Source: Ruaniaceae bacterium KH17 (GTDB lineage: Bacteria; Actinomycetota; Actinomycetes; Actinomycetales; Actinomycetaceae). From it: a DNA stretch of 38,897 bases. Below, in pieces: positions 33,679-38,897 of the stretch (positions within the stretch are counted from its first letter, which is position 1; each line of letters opens with the position of its first letter). The notes under the pieces were generated by a model. The model was not told the DNA's origin. It ran no database searches and worked only from the letters and a program-made list of their open reading frames with translations. Location: assembly GCA_900199505.1 (NCBI GenBank), contig FZQV01000025.1, positions 1-38,897 of the forward strand. The letters run 5' to 3'. A program made the translations under genes and the position numbers.

Positions 33679-33707
33679 ATTCTGGCACTCTCGGGTGGAG
33701 AGTGCAA
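33679..33707 (-). promoter_or_regulatory. groEL promoter (-35 TTGCAC, -10 CAGAAT)
   Basis: On the minus strand TTGCAC (plus 33702-33707) and CAGAAT (plus 33679-33684) are separated by exactly 17 bp, a good sigma-70-type promoter. The -35 box lies within CIRCE operator 2 and the start site would fall beside operator 1. The 5' untranslated region is therefore about 140 nt. Confidence 0.75.
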
Positions 33708-33708
33708 G
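33682..33708 (-). promoter_or_regulatory. CIRCE operator 2 (HrcA site) of groEL
   Basis: CTGGCACTC-N9-GAGTGCAAG keeps the GCACTC/GAGTGC core. It shares the identical 9-bp spacer TCGGGTGGA with operator 1, suggesting that the pair arose by duplication. It overlaps the groEL -35 and -10 boxes. Confidence 0.9.
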
Positions 33709-33744
33709 ATCACCCCTGCACGAAGCAGGTACTATCGCCACGGG

Positions 33745-34368
33745 CTAAATGGCGCGCTTGATGAGTCCGTCGAGGAGCGCGTCCGCCGCCTCCGCGAGAC
33801 GCAGACCAATCACGTCCAGTCGGCGTAACAACTCACGTGTCTTCAGCGTCTCCATCGTCAGTTCACCCTCGAAAAGTTCCTTCAAGCCACGCTGATACGC
33901 GCGGCGCACCTGGCCGGCTTCCTTCCGCGCAGCGATCCCGTGGGTGCGCACGTCTTCGGGCATTCCGCTCGCGATTCCCACCCGCAGTTCCTCCAGTGAC
34001 GTCGCAACATGCCGGAGGGCTTCAGCCGATGACTCCCCCGCGGTGGCCTTCCACAGCGTCATCTCGCGCACAAAATCGCGAGTGTTGTCGAGTACGTCGT
34101 CGATCGAACGAGAGGCCCGGAACAGATCCTCGCGATCGAGCGGGGTGGAGAGCTTCGAGAGCATCACCCCAATCACCTCGGCGCGCGCATCGTCGCCCTC
34201 GTGTTCGATCTCGGCCATCTCTGCGCGCGCCACGGCGCGATCGGTGGGCGGAGTCTCCACGAGGTCAAGCGCGAAGGCCACGCCGTCAAGCGTGATGTCG
34301 ATCTGGCGCATCATGAGCCGACGCGTTGACTTCCGCTTCTCACGGTCTCTGAAAAATCGTGCCACCAT
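33745..34368 (-). CDS. DUF47 / PhoU-like phosphate transport accessory protein
   Basis: A 207-residue, nearly all-helical protein of the DUF47 (PhoU_div) family, the usual partner of PiT-type phosphate carriers. Seen: MVARFFRDREKRKSTRRLMMRQ, EIEHEGDDARAEVIGVMLSKLSTPLDREDLFRASRSIDDVLDNT across about 53-96 (the E-x-x-x-D repeats typical of PhoU-like metal clusters), and a helical C-terminal half. It is thought to regulate or gate the transporter. The ATG at 34368 is preceded by AGGAGAG, and the gene starts 9 bp after the PiT stop, so the two form an operon. Confidence 0.9.
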   Translation of the reverse strand: MVARFFRDREKRKSTRRLMMRQIDITLDGVAFALDLVETPPTDRAVARAEMAEIEHEGDDARAEVIGVMLSKLSTPLDREDLFRASRSIDDVLDNTRDFVREMTLWKATAGESSAEALRHVATSLEELRVGIASGMPEDVRTHGIAARKEAGQVRRAYQRGLKELFEGELTMETLKTRELLRRLDVIGLRLAEAADALLDGLIKRAI

Positions 34369-34377
34369 ACTCTCCTC

Positions 34378-35328
34378 TCAGGCGATCGCCTGCGCCAATA
34401 GCGTCAGCAGCCAACCGGCGACACCGGCGGCCGGGAGTGTCCACAGCCAGGCGAGGAGCACTCTTCGCGACTGTTCCCACCGTACTCGGCGCCACTCTTG
34501 CGGGGGCGCGGAACCAATCAAACCGCCCGTGATCGATTGGGTCATGCTCACAGGCGCGGCGAGCAGCGAACCGAGGAGGACGGCGATCGCGCTCGCCCAG
34601 AGCGTCGAGGCTACCTGGTACGGCTTCGGGTGCAACACCCCTTGGCGTAGGCCGCGCGCGCTCCGGCGCAAACCCCACACCATGCCGATCGCGAAACAGA
34701 CCGCGACCAGTACAACGACCCGCGGATCGGTGGCGCCAACCCCGGCACTCACGCCCCACAACAGCGCGAAGACGGCGAGGAGCTTCTGGCCATCGTTGGC
34801 GCCGTATGCAATAGCGGTCGCGACGAACCCCAGTCCGTACTGCCAGCGGATATTGCGCTCCAGATTGCGGCCGCTCGCAACGCGCTGCACCCTCGTGACC
34901 GCGAACGCCAGTAGTGCGGCAACGATCGGGCCGAGGGCCGCGAGGAGTAGGACTCGCCCAATGCGACCGCCTGCGGAGGCGCCCAGGGCGAGCTGCGCCC
35001 CAGCCGAGGCCCCCACGAGCGCCAGCGTGATCGACGTCGGCACCCCCAGCACGGTGGAAAGGGCGAGGGTAGCGATTGTTGCGAGGAGCAGGACCGCCAG
35101 TCCGAGACCGCTCGTGCCCGCGGCGGCGGCGAACATCTCGCGGAGCGTTTCGGCGACGGCGCGAAGCCCGAGGGCCGGGACGGCCACCGTGGCGATCACG
35201 AGCACGAGCGGCGGCCACCACTGGCCACTGGAAAGAGGGCGGATGGCGAGCGCCACGAGCGGCGAGCCGTCGTTGCGACCCACGAGAACCGCAAACGTGA
35301 CCGCGAGGAGAATCGTCAGGACAGTCAT
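34378..35328 (-). CDS. PiT-family inorganic phosphate transporter
   Basis: A 316-residue (from ATG 35328) membrane protein of the PiT family, importing phosphate with protons or sodium. Signature spots are recognisable but divergent: VGRNDGSPL where GANDxAN is usual, LSTVLGVPTSITLALVGA, AYGANDGQKLLAVFALLWG, and APVSMTQSITGGLIG where PVSTTHAITG is typical. About ten helices are predicted. The start at ATG 35328 has GGGGAT just upstream and lies directly before the first helix. A GTG at 35367 would add 13 polar residues and cannot be excluded. Downstream is the DUF47 partner; upstream, 15-54 bp away depending on the start, is the LytR_C gene. Confidence 0.88.
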   Translation of the reverse strand: MTVLTILLAVTFAVLVGRNDGSPLVALAIRPLSSGQWWPPLVLVIATVAVPALGLRAVAETLREMFAAAAGTSGLGLAVLLLATIATLALSTVLGVPTSITLALVGASAGAQLALGASAGGRIGRVLLLAALGPIVAALLAFAVTRVQRVASGRNLERNIRWQYGLGFVATAIAYGANDGQKLLAVFALLWGVSAGVGATDPRVVVLVAVCFAIGMVWGLRRSARGLRQGVLHPKPYQVASTLWASAIAVLLGSLLAAPVSMTQSITGGLIGSAPPQEWRRVRWEQSRRVLLAWLWTLPAAGVAGWLLTLLAQAIA

Positions 35329-35382
35329 TGCATCCCCGATCTCGCTCCCGGTGCCAGCCATCGGCACGCGAGTTGCGCGGTG

Positions 35383-36000
35383 CTATTCGCTGAAGTCGCT
35401 CCGCAAGACCACGACGATACTGCTCGACGCCGCGCCAAGTTGCTCCACCGGCTGGATGCCGAGGAGATCGGCAATGTGCTGCGCGGTCTCTTTGAGATCG
35501 TCGCTCTGGTAGTAGACGTACGAGACGTTCGGAAGCGCGGAACGGTAGTTGCCCGCCGTCACGTTCGTGAAGCCGTCGCCCTCCACAGTCTCGGCAACCC
35601 GGCCGGCAAGACCCTGAGCGCCGCCGCCGTTGAGGACGGCAATCGCCGTATCGCGGTTGAGCGTGGCCGCGGAATCGTCCGGCCCCTCGGAGTCGTCCGG
35701 TTCCTGCGAAGGCACGGCATCGCCGTCGTCCGTAGCCTCGTCCGTGGTCTCGGGCTCGCTAGGCTCGTCAGTTGCGACGTCCGTGGCCTGCTCGGTGACG
35801 GTGGGCGAGGGATCCACATCGCCCGTCTCGTGATCGCGGTTGAGGAACGCCACGATTCCCCACGCCAACAAGACTCCCAGCAGGATCACAAGCAAGAATG
35901 GCAGGAGGCGCTTCAACGTGGACTGCGTGCGCCGATGCACGCCCTTCGGGCCACGTTCCTTTGCCGCGAGATCAAACTCGTCCTGTGGGTACTGACTCAT
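35383..36000 (-). CDS. LytR C-terminal-domain membrane protein
   Basis: A 205-residue protein. A basic cytoplasmic N-terminus leads to one transmembrane helix (about 32-52, LPFLLVILLGVLLAWGIVAF). A strongly acidic Asp/Glu/Thr/Pro linker (about 55-110) and a LytR_C domain (about 113-205, beginning TAIAVLNGGGAQGLAGRVAE) follow outside the membrane. LytR_C domains are found in cell-envelope attenuator-type proteins; this lone form lacks the LCP catalytic domain and its role is unknown. In mycobacteria the equivalent gene also follows a DUF3263 gene. The ATG has TAGCCT 7 nt upstream with no Shine-Dalgarno, a leaderless-type start. Confidence 0.87.
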   Translation of the reverse strand: MSQYPQDEFDLAAKERGPKGVHRRTQSTLKRLLPFLLVILLGVLLAWGIVAFLNRDHETGDVDPSPTVTEQATDVATDEPSEPETTDEATDDGDAVPSQEPDDSEGPDDSAATLNRDTAIAVLNGGGAQGLAGRVAETVEGDGFTNVTAGNYRSALPNVSYVYYQSDDLKETAQHIADLLGIQPVEQLGAASSSIVVVLRSDFSE

Positions 36001-36027
36001 GCGGTCAAGGCTAATACGTTCTCGGCA

Positions 36028-36309
36028 CTAGAGGTCTGTCGCCACGCGACGCGCGGAGCGCTCGCGATGCCGCTGATCTCGGCCGCGGCGTAGCCGCTTG
36101 ACCAGGAGCGGCTCCGCTTCCAGCGCCGCCGGGTTATCCAGGAGCGCGTTGAGGATTTGGTAGTAGCGCGTCACGTTCATGCCGAACTCTTCGGCAATCG
36201 CGGACTCCTTGACGCCGGCGTACTTCCACCACTGCTTCTCGAATGCGAGCATGCGCGATTCCAGATCGGTGAGTTCACCACCATCCGGGGCGAGTGCGTG
36301 TGCGTGCAT
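36028..36309 (-). CDS. DUF3263 protein
   Basis: A 93-residue soluble protein of the actinobacterial DUF3263 family. It shows LESRMLAFEKQWWKYAGVKESAIAEEFG-type wording (about 16-43), a predicted helix-turn-helix followed by TRYYQILNALLDNPAALEAEP (about 47-67), and a basic tail RRGRDQRHRERSARR. The fold suggests DNA binding, but the function is not established. ATG 36309 is preferred over the upstream GTG 36327 because TACACT lies 7 nt before it, matching the leaderless pattern of its neighbours. The LytR_C gene follows 27 bp downstream with its own promoter-like box. Confidence 0.87.
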   Translation of the reverse strand: MHAHALAPDGGELTDLESRMLAFEKQWWKYAGVKESAIAEEFGMNVTRYYQILNALLDNPAALEAEPLLVKRLRRGRDQRHRERSARRVATDL

Positions 36310-36527
36310 GAACCCGAGTGTACTCACGGAGTTACATCCGTGTCATTCCCAGCTGCATTGCCGCGAGCCGCAGCCCTCCTGACACCGAAGCCCCGCGCCG
36401 CCCGCTCGCCGGCCGCGCCGTCGCCCGCATCGCCGCCCCACGCGTGAACTAGGAGCAGGATTCGATCCACTAACGCGATCACCGCACAATTGCGGTGCCG
36501 TCCATCCCACACCGCACCACAGCTGAA

Positions 36528-36577
36528 GTTGAGCCAATGGATGCGTTGAGCCGGGATAACGCATTCATTGGTTCAAC
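36528..36577. repeat. 20-bp hairpin upstream of ung
   Basis: GTTGAGCCAATGGATGCGTT at 36528-36547 pairs with AACGCATTCATTGGTTCAAC at 36558-36577 over 20 bp around a 10-nt loop. The only two mismatches are G-T pairs, so the plus-strand RNA would pair fully. It lies 28 bp before the ung -10 box. A smaller palindrome CACCGCA-CAAT-TGCGGTG occurs at about 36479-36496. The rest of the 300-bp divergent spacer (36310-36617) holds no gene that I can support. Confidence 0.75.
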
Positions 36578-36617
36578 TAGTGAGAGGGAGGCGGTGGTGG
36601 CCGGGTAGTCTCGGAGC

Positions 36618-37295
36618 GTGAGTTTGGACGACGTGATGCACCCCTCGTGGGCCGCGGCAATGGCGAGTCAGGAGGAGACCATCCACCGGCTCGGGGACAT
36701 GTTGCGCACAGAGAACGCCGCCGGACACGGCTACCTCCCCGCCGGAACGGACGTGCTACGCGCCTTCAGTTACCCACTGGACGAGGTGAAGGTGCTGATC
36801 GTTGGGCAGGACCCGTATCCCACCCCGGGGCATCCGATGGGCCTCTCGTTCTCCGTGCAGCGGGATGTGCGGCCCCTCCCACGCTCCCTGCAGAACATCT
36901 TTGCCGAACTGCGAGACGATCTGGGGATTGCGCCGTCGGCCCATGGGGATTTGAGCGCCTGGAGCCGCGAAGGGGTGTGCCTCCTCAACCGCGTGCTCAC
37001 GGTGCGGCCCGGGGCGCCCGCCTCACACCGGGGGCGCGGCTGGGAGGACGTCACCTCTCGCGCGATCGAGGCACTCGTGGAGCGTTCGGACGCGCCGCTC
37101 GTGGCGATTCTCTGGGGGCGCGACGCCGGCAACCTGGCCCCCGCTCTCGGCTCCACCCCGATCATCTCGTCACCGCACCCCTCGCCGCTCTCGGCCTCAC
37201 GCGGCTTCTTCGGTTCACGGCCGTTCTCGCGCGCGAACGAGCTCCTCGAGGCGCAAGGCGCGGTTCCCGTGAACTGGGCGCTCCCGCAGGACTAG
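36618..37295 (+). CDS. ung: Uracil-DNA glycosylase (family 1)
   Basis: A 225-residue base-excision repair enzyme removing uracil from DNA. The family 1 motifs are intact: [19 protein letters not shown] (62-80) with catalytic Asp65, the uracil-pocket [17 protein letters not shown] (121-137) and the minor-groove loop [11 protein letters not shown] with His187. The partner stretch [11 protein letters not shown] is also present. Length is normal. The start is GTG at 36618 with TAGTCT 6 nt upstream and no Shine-Dalgarno, the leaderless pattern. It converges on the DAHP synthase gene, 10 bp apart. Confidence 0.96.
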   Translation: MSLDDVMHPSWAAAMASQEETIHRLGDMLRTENAAGHGYLPAGTDVLRAFSYPLDEVKVLIVGQDPYPTPGHPMGLSFSVQRDVRPLPRSLQNIFAELRDDLGIAPSAHGDLSAWSREGVCLLNRVLTVRPGAPASHRGRGWEDVTSRAIEALVERSDAPLVAILWGRDAGNLAPALGSTPIISSPHPSPLSASRGFFGSRPFSRANELLEAQGAVPVNWALPQD

Positions 37296-37305
37296 TGCGT
37301 CGGAG

Positions 37306-38637
37306 CTACGCGCGGAGCATTTCGGCCACGAGGAAGCTCAACTCCAGCGCCTGCTGGTGATTCAGGCGCGGATCCACGAGGGTCTCGTAGCGATCCTTGA
37401 GCTTCTCATCGTTGAGCTCTTCGGCGCCGCCGAGGACCTCGGTCACATCGTCGCCGGTAAGCTCCACGTGCAGGCCGCCGGGAATCGTGCCGGCCGCCTC
37501 GTGCACCTCGAAGAAGCCCTTGACCTCGTCAACCACCGTAGTGAAGCGGCGAGTCTTGTAGCCGGTCGAGGAGACGATCGTGTTGCCGTGCATCGGGTCG
37601 CAAATCCAGGTCACCGGCGCACCGTGCGCCTTCACCGCCTCAACCAACGCCGGCAGCACCTCGCGAATCTTGTCTGCACCCATGCGCGTGATGAGCGAGA
37701 GCCGGCCTTCTTCGCCGTCGGGATTGAGGCGATCAATGAGTGCAATCAGCTCCGCGGGCGTGATGCTCGGGCCGATCTTGCAGCCGATCGGGTTGCGCAC
37801 CTTCGAGAGCAGCTCCACGTGTGCGCCGTCGATCTGGCGGGTTCGCTCGCCGATCCACAGGAAGTGGCCGGATGTGGAGTAGGGCAAGTCCGTGCGTGAA
37901 TCGATGCGTGTGAGGGCGCGCTCGTACTCGAGGACCAGCGCCTCGTGTGCGGAGTAGAAGTCAACGGTGCGCAGGGCGTCAAAGTCCACGCCCGCGGCGG
38001 CCATGAAGCGCACCGCGCGATCGATCTCTGCGGCGAGCTTCTCGTACCGGGCGTAGGCAGGGTTGCGGGTGAAGCCCTTGTTCCACTCGTGCACGCGGCG
38101 CAGATCCGCAAAACCGCCGTACGTGAAGGCCCGCACGAGATTCAGGGTCGCGGCCGAGGCGTGGTACGCCCGCAGCATGCGATTCGGCTCGGGGATGCGC
38201 GCCTCGGCAGTGAACTCGAAACCGTTCACGCAGTCGCCCCGGTAGGCCGGCAACTCCACGCCATCACGCACCTCGACATCGGACGAACGCGGCTTGGCGA
38301 ACTGTCCCGCCATGCGGCCCATCTTCACGATCGGCAGCGAGGCGCCGTATGTGAGGACCACCGCCATCTGCAGGATAGTCATGACGTTGCGGCGAATGTG
38401 ATCGGCCGTGACGCCCTCGAACGTCTCGGCGCAATCGCCGCCCTGGAGCACGAACGCCTCGCCGCGTGCGGCCTTCGCCAGGAGCTCCTTGAGCTGGTCC
38501 GCCTCGCCCGCGAAAACGAGCGGCGGGGCAGCGCTCAACTCGCCGACGGCGTCGGCCAGCTTCTGCTGGTCCGGCCACGTGGGCTGCTGCACCGCCGGGA
38601 AGTCGCGCCAGCTATCGAGCGCGCTCAAGTCCGCCAT
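37306..38637 (-). CDS. aroG: Class II DAHP synthase (shikimate pathway, first step)
   Basis: A 443-residue enzyme joining phosphoenolpyruvate and erythrose-4-phosphate into DAHP. It is clearly the plant-like class II type: WRDFPAVQQPTWPD at the N-terminus, the LQGGDCAETF metal-site region (about 64-73), MGRMAGQFAKPRS (about 105-117), NRMLRAYHASAATLNLVRAF, FYSAHEALVLEYE, THLLWIGERTRQ-like wording, RNPIGCKIGPSITP, ITRMGADKIREVLP and WICDPMHGNT with its metal ligands. The start ATG 38637 has GCGAGAGGTGAT just upstream. Extension to 38868 would add an unrelated 77-residue leader and is rejected. TACTCT at minus-strand 38680-38675 may be the -10 box. Confidence 0.96.
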   Translation of the reverse strand: MADLSALDSWRDFPAVQQPTWPDQQKLADAVGELSAAPPLVFAGEADQLKELLAKAARGEAFVLQGGDCAETFEGVTADHIRRNVMTILQMAVVLTYGASLPIVKMGRMAGQFAKPRSSDVEVRDGVELPAYRGDCVNGFEFTAEARIPEPNRMLRAYHASAATLNLVRAFTYGGFADLRRVHEWNKGFTRNPAYARYEKLAAEIDRAVRFMAAAGVDFDALRTVDFYSAHEALVLEYERALTRIDSRTDLPYSTSGHFLWIGERTRQIDGAHVELLSKVRNPIGCKIGPSITPAELIALIDRLNPDGEEGRLSLITRMGADKIREVLPALVEAVKAHGAPVTWICDPMHGNTIVSSTGYKTRRFTTVVDEVKGFFEVHEAAGTIPGGLHVELTGDDVTEVLGGAEELNDEKLKDRYETLVDPRLNHQQALELSFLVAEMLRA

Positions 38638-38897
38638 ATCACCTCTCGCAATCTTCGGAAAGTCACTGCCAATGAGAGTACCTGAGCCGCAGGCTTTCGT
38701 TGGCCCCGCGTCCATTCCTGGGTGCCCGGACGCCGTCCGGCGGGGGCCTGGGACCGCTTGCTCCTCCTCGGCACCCCCAACCGCGGGTTGGCGCGGGCGC
38801 ACGGCCGAGGCTGGGGACGGCAACGGTGCGGTCGTTGGCGGGATTCCTGCACCCCGCGTGTGGCACACTGCTTCGGGCTGGGGACGGCAGATCCATC
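38638..38897. other. GC-rich upstream region of aroG, hairpins, no gene
   Basis: No supported gene lies in the last 260 bases. Several short inverted repeats are present: CCGGACG/CGTCCGG near 38739, CCTCGGC/GCCGAGG spanning about 38766-38815, and CCAACC/GGGTTGG inside the latter. CTGGGGACGGCA occurs twice (near 38812 and 38878). I looked for SRP RNA, RNase P RNA and an aromatic-rich leader peptide and found none. A structured leader or an RNA gene truncated by the window edge remains possible. Confidence 0.4.

Noticed and set aside
38690-38897. SRP RNA or RNase P RNA at the right edge
   Set aside because: The conserved GGTC/GGAAG tetraloop core of SRP RNA and the GAGGAAAGTCC core of RNase P RNA are absent.

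Overview
The window is chromosomal DNA of a high-GC Gram-positive bacterium (Actinomycetota). The lineage is shown by a GlpR/SepX-type membrane protein beside a gephyrin-like MoeA paralogue, DUF3263 and LytR_C proteins, a class II DAHP synthase, a monocistronic CIRCE-controlled groEL with a Gly-Met-rich tail, a cold-shock protein paired with DUF3027, and a WXG100 protein. Nothing points to mycolate-type genes, so a non-mycolate family (for example Actinomycetaceae or a relative) seems likelier than Corynebacterium or Mycobacterium. This placement is inference. No phage, plasmid, complete insertion sequence, CRISPR array or rRNA was found; the left 230 bases carry repeated motifs of a kind I associate with transposase control regions.

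Layout. 1-2605: tRNA-Ala(CGC), then glpR and glp on the minus strand, a probable cell-division scaffold pair. 2973-8213: 5-formyl-THF cyclo-ligase, a large membrane-anchored penicillin-acylase-family hydrolase, an FmdB/Ruc-type zinc ribbon protein under a CIRCE-like operator, a SAF-domain protein and mscL. This order resembles the mscL to moeA1 segment of mycobacteria and corynebacteria. 8210-12523: a 1437-residue helicase/nuclease-architecture protein whose ATPase and nuclease motifs both look degraded. 12902-15754: a YdcZ-type DMT transporter, then a GntR/YtrA-like regulator overlapping two membrane proteins, with two palindromes bracketing the operon promoter. 15798-25059: tRNA-Arg(CCT), ornithine aminotransferase, a two-domain universal stress protein, an NlpC/P60 peptidase, a DtxR-family repressor divergent from serC, an MFS exporter, an AzgA-type purine permease and a D-2-hydroxyacid dehydrogenase. 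25060-31775: DUF3027 and a cold-shock protein (overlapping), a PspA-like protein, an NYN-domain protein, an OmpR-type two-component pair, an HD-domain-like protein and a lone WXG100 protein. 31859-38897: groEL with two CIRCE operators, a DUF47/PiT phosphate pair, LytR_C and DUF3263 proteins, uracil-DNA glycosylase and DAHP synthase.

Themes. (1) Ten genes have TANNNT 5-7 nt before the start codon and no good Shine-Dalgarno, so leaderless transcription seems common; this also decides several starts. (2) Four related intergenic elements of about 95-120 bp sit at gene 3' ends, three of them between convergent genes. (3) Heat-shock control by HrcA seems to cover groEL and the FmdB/Ruc gene. (4) Two proteins keep a family fold while losing key catalytic residues: the helicase/nuclease protein and the MoeA-like Glp. 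The HD protein may be a third case.
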